DNA of 64,000 nucleotides from Clitopilus passeckerianus (lineage: Eukaryota; Basidiomycota; Agaricomycetes; Agaricales; Entolomataceae), in NCBI GenBank assembly GCA_944990035.1, contig CALYLX010000159.1:310001-374000 (forward strand), read 5' to 3'. The position numbers and the translations under genes were made by a program. Below the pieces are notes generated by a model. It was not told the DNA's origin, did not search any database, and saw nothing but the letters and a program-made list of their open reading frames with translations. Of the stretch, positions 20,897 to 32,058 are shown piece by piece (position 1 is the first letter of the stretch; the number at the start of each line of letters is the position of its first letter).

Positions 20897-21354
20897 TGTT
20901 ATGATTTTGCTTACATGTTTCTCCTTACATACCCGGCTTACCACATATGCTGCGCATCACTGCGCATTTTCATCTTTTTCCATGCTTACGCATCTCACGA
21001 TCGTGAGAGACTTATACTTATCTGACTCTTTCTGACTCGCATTGAGTCATACTGACTCATGTACTTACTCATCATGCTGCGCATGACTCATTACTTACTC
21101 AGCATGCTGCGCATGTGCTATATTTAGAACTACTAGATAGGTATATAAACCTGTACCATTTGGTCAAGGCTCCTCAGCTTGACCTAGGCAATCTACCTAA
21201 CTGCTTAGTTCTTTACTTCGCCTTTAAGTCCCTTGCTTCGTCAATCTCACCAGGTCGTCAGTACAGCCGCAGCTGCTGACAAATCTCTGTCTTTGTTTAT
21301 CAAAGACATCGAGCGTAAACAGTATTACCTAAGTTGTTAGGCTCTGCCTTAACA
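20897..21354 (+). repeat. element B 3' LTR (458 bp, with small deletions)
   Basis: Compared with 14128-14612 it lacks 27 bases in small losses (about 20 bp around 20932-20945, 1 bp in a T run, 5 bp before the palindrome, 1 bp in atacctta). It also has one C-to-T change near 21211. The TATA box, TGASTCA sites and palindrome are kept. Confidence 0.93.
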
Positions 21355-21622
21355 TCTAGTAGTTCTAAATATAGCACATGCGCAGCATGCTGAGTAATTA
21401 ATGAGTCATGCGCAGCATGATGAGTAAGTACATGAGTCAGTATGACTCAATGCGAGTCAGAAAGAGTCAGATAAGGTATAAGTCTCTCACGATCGTGAGA
21501 GATGCGGAGTAAGCATGGAAAAAGATGAAAAATGCGCAGTGATGCGCAGCATATGTGAGTAATCGTGCATAGGTAAGCGGGCCGGGGTATGTAAGGAGAA
21601 ACATGTAAGCAAAATCATAACA
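21355..21622 (-). repeat. element A 5' LTR, upstream (U3) part
   Basis: Equals 7361-7628, the rest of the LTR split by element B. The first five bases are the second TCTAG copy. It holds the TGASTCA sites of A, now about 7.2 kb from A's TATA box. Confidence 0.92.
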
Positions 21623-21627
21623 GTTCT
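21623..21627. repeat. target-site duplication GTTCT, right copy (element A)
   Basis: Directly follows the terminal TAACA of A; pairs with 7139-7143. Confidence 0.9.
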
Positions 21628-22194
21628 CATCTATTTCTAAGTCCTCTGATGGGAAAGGTTTTCTCCCTGGCCTCACAATTCCATGATGCAGTAAAGCTGA
21701 TCGTAGAGTTGTGCGTCCCACTCCAAGAAACCTTGCTAACGCTGACTGTGAAAGATGTTGTACTGCCCATGCCAGAAATTCTGGGTCAAATTCATATCTA
21801 GGTCGGCCGGGTCTCCCAGATTGAATACTTTGGATGACTGTTGGCCTTTCTTGATGAGCTTCATGGCGTATAGCATCCAATCTTATCTGCATGTCTAATT
21901 TCATCATTGCAGTGCTGTCATGCAGCGACTGAAGGTCTTCAGGCTCAAAGATAGCTGCATACTGTGTTCGTTGAGCGAACTAAAGTCCCAAGGCTCCGAT
22001 ATAGGTATATTTCTCACCTGATCTACGATAGCAGTATAGGTGCTAATCTCTTGAATTGTTCGTTCGATCAGAATTGGATCATGAGATCCCAAAAAGTAAT
22101 GTTCCACTTTTGATTTCAAGCTTTCATGCTGTTCTTTAAAGGCATTCAAAAGCTCAGCTAGCAGATGTGGAGAACTAGGTACAAGGGACGCCAT
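21623..22194 (-). pseudogene. DDE integrase-core gene, 5' portion (exons 1 and 2)
   Basis: Exon 1 runs 22194-22018 from ATG 22194 (MASLVPSS) and exon 2 from 21961, with a 56-nt GT-AG intron between them. Exon 2 contains a basic GRPGRPRYEF motif followed by a helix-turn-helix-like segment (SALARFLGVGRTTLRSALLHHG), the usual DNA-binding start of this integrase-core family. The reading ends in the acidic LEIDEN, where element A begins, and continues in frame at 7138. Joined, the protein has 589 residues. Confidence 0.82.
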
Positions 22195-22440
22195 TAGATG
22201 AATGGATGTCAAAGAGCAGCTGAAGCCTGAAAATTCTCAATTCAATCAGTTCAGTTACCTCCGAGGCGAGCCAAACAACGACAATTGCTTCTGCCAAGCT
22301 TTTGTCCCTTACTTTGAACCACAAGCTCGGACTCTCGCTACAAATCACCGTCATTTGAACAACTGCAGCCAGATTATTGAGGTAAGAAATTCCTTTCAGA
22401 AATTAAAATTCTACCTTGAATTAGTGATACTCTTTTAGAA

Positions 22441-23689
22441 ATGGCGATGACTACTACTCAAATTTCATGCACTATCTTTATACCGGATACCTTCCCTGAC
22501 TCGGAGCCTTGCCACCACACATTCTTCAATATCCTTGTCCTCAGTCATCTGGTTGCTGAGCGCTCAAGTTGCTGTACCTCTGTCAATGTGGCCACTCTCT
22601 TGCACGCCATCAAGCAGGAGTCACAGCAGTCTCTACCAAAGACAGTCCGTAGCCTCATAGCTAACGAACTCAGTGGAGTCCAAGTTTACACGGGAAGAAG
22701 TATGGACTATGCAACGCTCAAGAAACCAGAGTCAGGCTATCTCTCACTAGGGGAGTATTCATGCATACCTCCTACTCCAATATCTCCCAATGCCACTTTC
22801 AATGCCCAAACGGAAGTCCTCTCAGTGGACAGCGAACTAGACGGAGTACGGAAGTTTGCAAGAACCTGGGAACCAACGGGGCTTCTAAACTTGACAACAC
22901 ACTATGTACTAGTGTGCGCTATAGAACAAGAAGGCTCTCTAGCAAACGGAACCCCTTACAGAAGCACACCGCCTCATTTATTTCCTACAGATTCCAGAAG
23001 CACACTTTCATCTCTGACGGCACACTCCTCATCCTACTCTCAGCAGTCGGCTATATCATCCAACCTTTCCCTCCATACCCATACAAATCAAGCAACGTCT
23101 ATCACAAGCCTTCTCAAGGAATCTCATGTATCAGAGGCAGATTTAGAAGGCGCACGGATTGCGAAAGGAAACAAAGGTCCCGGTTCATCCCTCTTTGCAA
23201 TGCTAAAAGCCTATTACTGCATGAAGCATATCATTGATGCCCTAGGATTCATCACATATGCTAAAATGCCACCTAAACTGGAGCACGAAGTGGTCACATG
23301 GCATAACGTTCCGTTACGTTTCAACTCAGTCCTGGAGGAATTTGGTTGGTCCTCCAAAACTTTTACCAACAAACTTGTTTGGTATACATGGGCAGAGAGG
23401 GTAGCTATACGTAATTGGAGAGGGACGGCTCCAGGTGTGTTGTCAACAGCTTGACTAGTTATAATTTGCTCATTGAACCCGTCTAGTATTGGACGAAGAA
23501 CCTGTGCTCTATAATCTGTATAGGGTTCATAGGTCTATCAATTTCATTTGGGGTCCTCAAGGGTCATTAAAGTCTGGGATTCCCCCAAGAGAAGATTCAA
23601 CAAACAGAGCAGAGGTTGAGGCATCTAAACTCACTCAGCAAGATGTTTCAAGATATCGTTCGTCTATAGAAAATTACTTAGAAAATTGA
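22441..23689 (+). CDS. unknown two-exon gene divergent from the integrase-core gene
   Basis: Exon 1 is 22441-23434 from ATG 22441. The intron is 23435-23486 (gtgtgt...ctag, 52 nt). Exon 2 is 23487-23689, ending in a hydrophilic tail. The protein of about 398 residues shows no domain I recognise; residues about 255-330 are Trp-rich and look globular. A further open frame at 22202-22381 (DNCFCQAFVPYF) precedes a possible intron ending at 22440, but its frame does not join cleanly. Its ATG at 22202 lies eight bases from the start of the divergent integrase-core gene. The arrangement suggests the two form one unit, perhaps an old transposon; the function is unknown. Confidence 0.55.
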
Positions 23690-25480
23690 GTACCAATATA
23701 CCGTATTATTGACACATTCTATATAATACTTTCATGGATGCCTATTATCCTCAAAGCTTAGATTTGACTTGAAATACTCTATGTTCCTTGAACGTACCTG
23801 AACCAAACCCAGATCAGACTCAGACCAAACATGGACCATACTTGGACCAGACCCAAACCAAATGCAGACCACGCCTTCCTGCCTTTAAACCAAACACCAT
23901 GGTTTTTCACCTTGAAGTAAGGGATACTATTCAGCTGTACTAGCAGCCCACTTTATATGGTAGATTCTACGACCAAAATAGGCTGTTTTACAACACTCCG
24001 ATCACACAAAATGCATATTTTCCAAGCCTAGGAATATTTGACGAAATCTGCCGTCATAGTTATGTTATCCTTGTAGTCCGAAGCTCGGAGACCGCATTCA
24101 CTCGACGCGAGTCGAAATTCCTAGGGCTTGTTGAAACGCTAGAGGGATGCAGGAAGCATGCGTGGCAAGCACCTCTGTTACGACCCTTTCCAGTTCGCAA
24201 TGAAAAGTATTCGGTACAGTACATAGATCTGCTCAAAGGGAGATGCTTCCGTGCCGAAGGGAATTTGTTGCAAAGAATTAATTGTGGGAGAGAGCGACAA
24301 TCGGTGTGGCGGAAGCGAATGCGCACCCGAAGGTTTGCTGGCCCTGTGTCAACGTGGATCTGAAAGATCTGAACCGATGCCAGGGCAACAGGCCAATTCC
24401 CTGTCTCCGGAGCTGCTTTTGTCGTTGAGTAAGTAACCTTGGAGGCCGGTGGACTGTGCAATTCCTTCGAGAACCTACTGACAGGGACGATGTGGTTATG
24501 GCAATAAACCACCACCGAGCTAGGAAACAAAAACAACATATACCTGACTCTCTTGCTATCCATCCCAACGTGAGCTAAATATAGACCATGTCTATCGAGG
24601 GAAATACGAGACTTTGAATAATCATCGATCGGTGCCAACGCTACAAGCAAAAATTGAGCGAAAAACTGCGAATTTGTCTGCGTAGGCAGTTTCCGGTCGC
24701 TCCTCTGCTGTTATGTAGCGCCCCACTGATGTCCGGTGAAAATGAGGAGTTATCGGTCAACGGCTGATCGTTAGGTACGGAGCTGTCCATTTCATTTCTA
24801 ACGCTTGAGCGCCCCAATATGAAATGAAAATACTGCCGCTGGCCAAAAAATCGACCAGGGCTGCCAGAATGGAATAACGCTGCAGTACAGAGCTAGGTTG
24901 GAGAATAGATTCAGTGATGACTGGTATATTGGGGACATTGGTTTCAATAAGGTTCGTTTCCTGGTGACTTTCCTGGCTGGAATGGCAGCGAAAGAGCCTC
25001 ATCAGTCAGGCTGAATCCAAAGCTGGTGATTTGCCGAGCTCGGCAAGGTTGATTGGAATAGCACCCTTTGCCAAACAAGTTCTGGTGGCGACCGATGTTG
25101 GTCACCGGCCCTGGTCAAGGGGTCTGGTACGCTCGATCGCCTCGGACTACGACTAAGATGCTTTTCTCGGCGCTGATATTTCTACAAGCTCGATGCTTCA
25201 GAGCCCCACCGTGGTGTTGAGCGTTGGCTCGGCGGCTATAGAAGACAATTGAAGGCTCGTGATTGACGAGAAGCCGAAGTTACCGTGCACCGGTCATCAC
25301 GCACACCTAGCCCAATCGTCCACAACTCGAAGGTTCTATCATTATAGGTGGGTGTTCCATGTGGACGCCTTGAGTGGCTTCTGATCCATTCTGTAGCCAT
25401 TTGGCTATAAGAAGGCGCTGCGACGAGCTTACCTTTCCTCAACCATCTATCAAAAGCGCAATCACAACACAACAATTTGA
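23690..25480. other. intergenic, no gene supported
   Basis: Contains the degenerate repeat at 23770-23890. A 196-codon minus-strand frame (24650-24060) lacks any domain or intron logic and I do not call it. A TATA-like ctataag at about 25404 lies 75 bp before the hydrolase start. Confidence 0.45.
23770..23890. repeat. degenerate approx. 22-bp tandem repeat
   Basis: Three and a half imperfect units built on the theme agaccaaac/ggaccatac. They lie 80-200 bp beyond the end of the unknown gene. They could be subterminal repeats of a mobile element; no matching inverted copy was found near 5.3-5.7 kb. Confidence 0.45.
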
Positions 25481-26839
25481 ATGGAGGTGCAGAAGTTCCA
25501 GATCGACGAGAACCCAGAAGGGCGCCCATTGAAGTTCGTAGTGAAGAAATATAGGTTCACAGTGTTCCCGGAGCAGGAAGTTGGGACGGTCCTGCTGTGC
25601 TTGCATGGGATTGGGTTTAGTAAGTTCATGACATTCTTGACCTTCAGAAGATGTAGCTGACGTGCCCTCCCTCTCAGACAAAGAGACCTGGGAACCCTTC
25701 TTCGACGAGATTGCTGCTGCAGACAGCAAAGATGGACGAAAGCCGAGTATCAAAGAAGCTTGGACACTTGATGTGCCCAATCATGGAGAGAGCTCACATT
25801 TGAACGACCAATACTTGTTTGAGGATCCCAGGGACGTTAGTGAGTGTTCTCTGTGTATTTTAGGCCTTGGGCAGTTTTAACCCGAATATATGCGCCTAGG
25901 TTTGCAAGAATATGCAAGATGTGGACAGCGCTTGCTTCGGTCTGGCCTGATGAAGGATTCAGACAAGCATCGTCTTATTGTCGTAGGACATTCAGTTGGC
26001 TGTGGCGCTGCGTATGTCTTCCTTCTAATCTTCGACTACCATTTCTCATCCTTTCACATAGGATCTGGCTTTCCTCCTTATACCACAAAGAAGACAACAA
26101 AATCTTCGACGGCATCCTCCTCATCGAGCCTCCTCGTGAACTGTTCTGGGATCCCGGATATACCATCATGACGAGTGCCTTCCTCGTTGAACCTACCAAA
26201 GTTCGCAGAGATATTTGGGAGAGCAGGGAAGCTGCGAAAGCCTGGATGGTGAAGAGGGCGCCCTGGAAGATCTGGGATCCTAGGGTGTTAGATGCATATG
26301 TCGTAAGTTGGCTACCTCTACTTGCTCCTGAACCTGTGAACTGATGAATTCCACGCACTCAACAGAACTACGGCCTTCGTGATCTCCCAACAGTCTGGTA
26401 CCCGGACCAAAAAGGCGTAACTCTCAGCGCTGCTCGGCATCACGAAGTCTTTGCGTACAACAATCATACAGAGCTGAACGTCCCAACATCGTGCACGCCC
26501 GAAGTGAGCAAGATTATGCCGATGCATGTGTTCGTGGCCAAGAGGAGCCCTCTGAGGTTAGTTCTCTTCACCGTACCTTGAGCAATCGCTTGCTGACGCA
26601 TGTATACTTCTACAGCCCGGATGAGAAAGAATTCGGTTGGATGACTGAAAGGGGAATTACGTTCAGTATGCTTCCTCCGAAGAGCGACCATTTGGTGCGT
26701 TGGTCCATTCAGCCGATCTTGTCGTTTTCTGATATTTTACATTTAGGTTATACACCAATTGCCGAAGGAAGTTGCCAGGGACTCCCTTGCGGTACTCGAT
26801 AAACTACCTCAGAGAACTCAAGGACGTGCTCGTCTGTGA
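25481..26839 (+). CDS. alpha/beta hydrolase-fold protein
   Basis: Seven exons (25481-25619, 25678-25839, 25900-26011, 26062-26302, 26366-26556, 26616-26694, 26747-26839) give 338 residues in frame. The oxyanion-region motif LCLHGIGF is near residue 40. The nucleophile elbow GHSVG is near residue 130. The late histidine is in SDHLVIHQLP near residue 300, as in AB-hydrolase_1 serine hydrolases. The substrate is unknown. No signal peptide is seen, so it is probably cytosolic. All introns are GT-AG, 50-63 nt. It is transcribed in the same direction as the nitronate monooxygenase downstream. Confidence 0.85.
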
Positions 26840-27354
26840 TGAGAGCCATGTATATGTGATACTGTTTGCAATCCCAAATGACAATTTTGAACTCCATGTC
26901 TTTACAAGCGAGACGCATTCCTGCATTACGCCATAGAGCGCAGATGTCCAGAAACTGCTCCATCGGGGTTTCTATCAATGGCTTGGTGCCTTGTAGCCTC
27001 AAGTTCGCCTTCCACTCTCTCTGCCATCTTCAATGATCCCGCTCTGACCTTTCTAGCATTGGGCCAACCGTCGAAATTATTTTGCGGATTCAAGCTATGA
27101 ACTGACGCAAGACTTTGATAGAGTTGGTCATACCATCGCCGAAGTTGCTTTTATGACCACCATCATCCCATGATCACGGAGATCCTCCGGTCTTGAAACA
27201 AACGCCAGTTAAACCCCTACGATCACGTCACAAGAATGATATGAGTCTGGGGTGGCCTCGGGCGGCGGCCATGTTCGGTGCATGACATGTATAAGATCTC
27301 AATGCACTGGTGGATGACCGATAATTGTCTTCCCGCTTCCGCTCCTCCGCAACC
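26840..27354. other. intergenic between hydrolase and nitronate monooxygenase
   Basis: No open frame of note. TATA-like tgtataag at about 27289 lies 65 bp before the next start. Confidence 0.5.
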
Positions 27355-28649
27355 ATGGAGCCAATTGCGACGAGGTATGCCAGGCGGTTTGGTATGTGCT
27401 TGCTTGTGGCTTACGATTCATGTATTAACTGGATGTTTGCGATAGGCTTGAACACTCCAGTTGTGCTCGCACCAATGGCTGGTGCCTCTGATGCTGCCCT
27501 CGTGGGCGCTGTAATTTCTGCGGGAGGACTCGGCATACTCCCTGCAGGTATGTTGAGTTTCAATCCGAGCTCTCGACATCACCTGACCCTGTGGTCCTCC
27601 AAAGGTGGCAGTTCATCTCAGAAATTAATCACCGATCTTCAGTCCATCCGTCAGCAGCTCGGCATCGTCAAGTCGGACGGCCAGCCGTGGATCGTTGGCG
27701 TTGGTTTCCTAGGCTGGCTACTTGATCGGACTGAGGTCTCTGACGATCCACGGCTTCCCAAGGTTCTGGACGAGAACCCTGCGGTGATCTGGCTAGCCTT
27801 TGGCTCCGACCTCGGGAAATACGTTCGATTTGTGAGAGAGTACGATGAGAAGCGGGGCCGAAAGGAACAGAGCGTCAGGACGGAGGTGTGGGTGATCGTG
27901 AACTCGGTCGAGCAGGCTCTAAAGGCTGCTAAGGAATGGAAGGTCGACGGACTGGTCGTACAAGGCGAGCAGTTCCGCCTTTCACGGAGTTTTACTGAGA
28001 GTTCTGATTAATCTCCTCTCCCCCAGGACACGACGCAGGAGGCCACGGAGGTGCCAATGCTCCGCCTCTCTTCAATCTACTTCCCGCTGTTCTCTCTGCC
28101 CTAGCAAGCGACAAGGCAGATCGTCCAATCGTAATCGCTGCAGGAGGCATATCCACTGGCTCACAGGTCGCCTCCCTCCTCACCCTCGGCGCAGACGCGG
28201 TCGCACTAGGAACCCGATTCCTCTTCACGCCCGAATGCCTCTACTCAGATTCCTTCAAATCCGCTCTTCTTTCAGCCGGCTTTAGCGCAACAAAACGGTG
28301 CTACCTCTTTGACGAGGTTGGAGGAACCCCTCCAGTCGTGACTTGGCCGGAAGGGGTCGACGGAAGGGCGATCGTGAATGATATTGTCAAAGATTGGGAA
28401 GAGGGTGCGGACCTAGTGGAGAGGCAGAAGAGGTTCCATGAAAGTAAGCAGAAAGGAGATCGAAAGAGGGAAATCATTTGGGCTGGGGTTGGGGTTGGAC
28501 ATGTGGATGCCTTGAAACCTGCCAGGGTGGGTGATTTGTAGCGCTTTTTGTGAATGACGGGAAGCTGATATCTATTGTATCAGGACGTTCTGTTGGATTT
28601 GCACCATGGAATTCTGGCTGCGCTGCAGGGCTCTAGGGCGTTGCTTTAA
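27355..28649 (+). CDS. nitronate monooxygenase (2-nitropropane dioxygenase family)
   Basis: An FMN-dependent TIM-barrel enzyme that oxidises alkyl nitronates. Exons 27355-27391, 27446-27547, 27605-27964, 28027-28526 and 28584-28649 give 354 residues. The N-terminal LNTPVVLAPMAGASD, then SAGGLGILPAG, and the flavin-binding VVQG/HDAGGHGG followed by IAAGGIS and ALGTRF, are family hallmarks. The intron at 27965-28026 has a GC donor (gcgagc) and sits inside the QG-HDAGGHG motif. Splicing the last intron replaces a short read-through end with a plausible helix. ATG 27355 is the first in frame. Likely detoxifies nitroalkanes such as 3-nitropropionate; the mitochondrial or peroxisomal location is not visible. 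Confidence 0.9.
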
Positions 28650-29699
28650 CAAGATTGAACATTTTCGCGTCAATGTGCATGCTTTAACATTTTGAACCCA
28701 TACTCGAAAGAAACAATGTATCTATGATTGCAGATTTAGGGCCTATGTACAATTTAACTATCCCGGTCCATCGGGCAATGGAGAAAGAGTATTTCAATGA
28801 GCAGGTTACGCTTTGACTATATGGCTCATCGTTTCGACCGGCTTGTTCTGTGTTCATATGCACCAGGAGCGAACGAAACTATTTCGAAACGCTATGGCGC
28901 ACAGGCCTACACATCCAATTTTTGAGACGGAACCCCGTTTGAACCATGTATGTTGCCTGAACAAAGCCTGTGGCTAATATAAAGGTCTTGGCCCCGCCGT
29001 CTGTGAGACACCTGAGCCGGCGACCTAGACGAGTTACGAGGCTACGTCAGACTGAGGCTAATAATGCTCCCTTATAGGTCGAATCTGCAAATATTCGGTG
29101 CTCGAATCGATTCTGAAGGAGTCATAGGGAGGGGAGGGTAGCCTGAGTGTTGACCAGATCGGTTGGAAAGAATGAAATAATACAAAAATCTACAGTAGTA
29201 TTAGTCAAGGTACAGTATTCAATTTGTATGGTATAAAACGAGCGCGTGATTTCCAGAGATATGTCAAAAAGTGAGGGAGCTATAATGGGTAACAATTGTA
29301 TTGCAGAAAACAAGCGAGCATATGAGATCACCTGGCAACCCCTGTCGCCGAGTTCTTGCGAACATTATCATCTAGAGCACGTTCTTTGTTCCCCTCCTGG
29401 TAAGCCGTTGCTGAAGCCAACCTGACCAGCTCCAACTCAACATGATGCATAGATACGGAGTCACCTCCCGAGGCTTGAGAGTTGCCCATCTGTTCTCGAA
29501 GGTTTCGAAGCTATTCCTCAGTCAGTTGGAACGCAGCGCTTTCGAAGATTCACTCAAACACGTACCACCCGAGACGTATCTGTCCTCCTCAATTTCTTCC
29601 TCAAAGTATTCCGGACAAGAAGCGTGTCCAATAGCGTCTAGTGACACGAAAAAGTGAGCAGCACTGCAGGAAATCTAGTCTGAAACGCGTACGAGGGTG
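28650..29699. other. intergenic, no gene seen
   Basis: Only short open frames in all six readings. The right end probably includes the 3' untranslated part of the minus-strand membrane protein gene. Confidence 0.45.
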
Positions 29700-31060
29700 T
29701 ATATTCGCCCATGAGGAAAAGTGAGCGCAGCGAACATGCTGTTGTTTTCTGTACCGCATATGACTATCGCAACGATCTTTCATCAATAAAGCAAGCTCTT
29801 CTGGACTGTGGAGAGGTATGGGGTCACGTACCATATGTCAGAAGAATGAGTACGGCAACTAAGGCGGCAGGTATCCCAGTTTGCACACTCTTCCTCAGAA
29901 GCTTTCCGATAGCCCAATCCGTCTGCCGATTTCCGGTTTTGGATCGGAGAAATATGTGAACAAGGATGCCTAGGTTTTGGAATACAGTTGGAGAGAGGAA
30001 TAACGCGATTGGATTAATAACCGAACCTGATATAAGTAAATCGGCGAGAGATTGTGTTATGAGCCAGGGTATAATAACGTATCGGATTGTGATCACGTTT
30101 CCGATCCTAATTACGATGTCCGTTCCATGAGTAAGGGATACCTTTATAAGATAAACGATGCTTACGATGATACGCCGAACTCACTGATCACAAAGCTCGA
30201 ATTACTACCTCTTTCATTAGGCAAAAAGAACACAAAACTCACAAGGCACTGACAGAGATTCCGAGACTGACGCTGGTTGCGGTCAATATAGTTATGACGA
30301 TACAAATTATCCGACTCCCTCTAAGCTGGAAGATCCTACAAGGCAGTAACATAGCGTGAGCTTTGACTGCGGTACCGATCGTTGAGGCATTAACCTGTGA
30401 ATGAGAAAACACTGCGTGATTCCAGCGGCCAGAGCGTCCAGTAGCGGTGTTGTTACAAATGGCCAGGTCAATGCTGAAATGAGCGGGTTAATAGCCGTCG
30501 AGGGAAAGAGACACAACGTACTCCCTTGCATCTCCGGGTTATTATAGTTCTCAACACTATAAAATAGAATCACGCTTAGTCGATCTTCATCGAACGTTCC
30601 ACAAAGGAACACTACGTACAGAGCAAACCAAGGAACGTATATCATCCTGTACCACGTCGGGTTGGGAATGTAAGTAGGGGTGTCGAACTCAGTAAGGAAC
30701 AAAAGGCTTACGCGCAAGAATGAAACACGTCAACCACGAGTAGGCTTGAAACTACCGCTCTGTACGAGAACGCAGTCATGATGAGCCATTCGTTGCAATA
30801 AGAAATGAGTTGACAACTTTATCCATAGATGATCATCAAAACCTATGATTAAGACGTTACCAGAGCCTTAATTCAGGCTCTTGGCCGAGAAACGGCGCAC
30901 CAGTGAGGTAGTAGAGTCCGAATTGGTACGATGTAACGCCAAAAAAGAACGTATTGACTGCCAGAATATAGTCGGCCAGTGAAAAAGACGCCTTCGTGAT
31001 GGTACTTCGTCAGACCTACGGCAAATCCCAATATACACAGCACCTGTGTATGCATTCATA
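29700..31060 (-). CDS. DUF6534-like seven-TM membrane protein (approximate model)
   Basis: Minus-strand pieces in order match the DUF6534 family of mushroom fungi. TM1 (NTFFFGVTSYQFGLYYLTG) is near 30960-30900 and TM2 (SSLLVVDVFHSC) near 30750. The TM3 segment (WPFVTTPLLDALAAGITQ) is near 30450. Next come SLADLLIS, an intron (30026-29970), then GILVHIFLRSKTG and RQTDWAIGKLLRKSVQTG. The end is FPHGRIYTL near 29700. The family's role is unknown. Several exon edges and the first exon are unresolved, and the last residues look degenerate, so a recent pseudogene is possible. A second family member lies at the right edge of the window. Confidence 0.6.
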
Positions 31061-32058
31061 CTTAGAATTAACAGACAAATTGCCATGACACTTGCCTAAC
31101 GTCCAAGCATATCCTGCATCCCTTGCCAACAGATCCTCCGAAACAAGCTGAATTAAGTTCGAGGAAGAAGTGTGAAGGCTTGGGGATATTGTGGATAAGA
31201 TCATTGAGGGCAAGGAACTCACCTTCCATGTCCACGCTTATATTCATCTTGAGCATCCAACAGGGATGCCGGAGACGTCCGGCAAATTCAGGGCACAATT
31301 TATTGTAAGGCGATCTAGTTCACTTGCCGGTGGATTTACCGTACTAATCGCGCGCGAATCCACCAAGTATCATATATCATATCCGCCGCTGCTTGACACG
31401 CTCCCTCCGAGCTTCATCAGTAGGGTCCATCACCCGAATTAGACTGTATTCGCAAATCATTTTCAGTGGGTTTCCACTGTATTTCCAGTGAGTTCAGCTA
31501 AGCGATTCCACAGCCACACACGTGTGATTGGTCCAAATTCACCAGACTCCAAAGACGAATGGCGAATCCTTACACATCAACAGATGATATCTACTTCACA
31601 ATTGCTATGTCAAGTCTCGTATTCTTTCGCGCCACTATCCTCACACCTTGCTTACAATACTGGGCAGAAGCCGGGCACCCTCTCCTTACACTTCCCATAA
31701 CACCTGATGGGTCGCTATAATAAACAGGGGTTGATGGCGAAAACTCACAGGACTCTTCCCAAACGCCTGGAGACAGATAGAGTCGAGGAAAACAGATGCG
31801 CTGAGGGTTGTCCTTAGATTAAGATCAGACAGTGCCGAGAATTCCATGGGAGAGCTAGTACCATGATTCTGCCATTATGTTCAATCTTCGTCTCCAAGCC
31901 ATTTAAAAGTATGGAAAGTGCTAGGAATGGTTCGGAGGGAGCGTAGAGTCTGAAGAATTTGGCGCATAGAAGATTACTGATGTTTTATTTTCTTTGTCCA
32001 TAACAGAGTGGGGAAGTAGATAGAAGGTACTTGAGACCGTGAAATGAATCCGAGTCCT
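31061..32058. other. intergenic, no gene supported
   Basis: May include the first exon and promoter of the minus-strand membrane protein gene on the left. No other coding signal was recognised. Confidence 0.4.

Larger units (their letters stand above)
14128..21354 (+). mobile_element. Ty3/gypsy chromovirus element B (plus strand), nested in element A
   Basis: 7,227 bp. The 5' LTR is 14128-14612, the primer site 14615-14625, gag 15078-16181, pol 16225-19957, ORF3 from 19996, the purine tract about 20885-20893 and the 3' LTR 20897-21354. It is flanked by TCTAG. The C-terminal chromodomain and self-priming layout place it in the Tf1/sushi-like chromoviruses. It is the same family as A (well over 95% identical by eye) and inserted later, in opposite orientation. 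Confidence 0.94.
7144..21622 (-). mobile_element. Ty3/gypsy chromovirus element A (minus strand), interrupted by element B
   Basis: Element A reads right to left: 5' LTR (21622-21355 plus 14127-13906), primer site, gag, pol (protease, RT, RNase H, integrase, chromodomain), ORF3, 3' LTR (7628-7144). LTR ends are TG...CA with terminal TGTTA/TAACA. It is flanked by GTTCT duplications and lies inside exon 2 of the integrase-core gene, four bases from the exon 2 donor site. Without element B it would be about 7.25 kb. The coding part carries more small deletions than B. Confidence 0.93.

Noticed and set aside
7144..21622. Single large palindrome or foldback transposon
   Set aside because: Exact target duplications at two nested levels and an LTR split at a defined base show two LTR element insertions.
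24060..24650. 196-codon minus-strand frame as a gene
   Set aside because: No domain, no intron logic, mixed composition. It is probably a chance open frame.
23435..28583. Biosynthetic gene cluster
   Set aside because: No synthase or other backbone enzyme anywhere in the window; the oxidative genes face different ways and are widely spaced.
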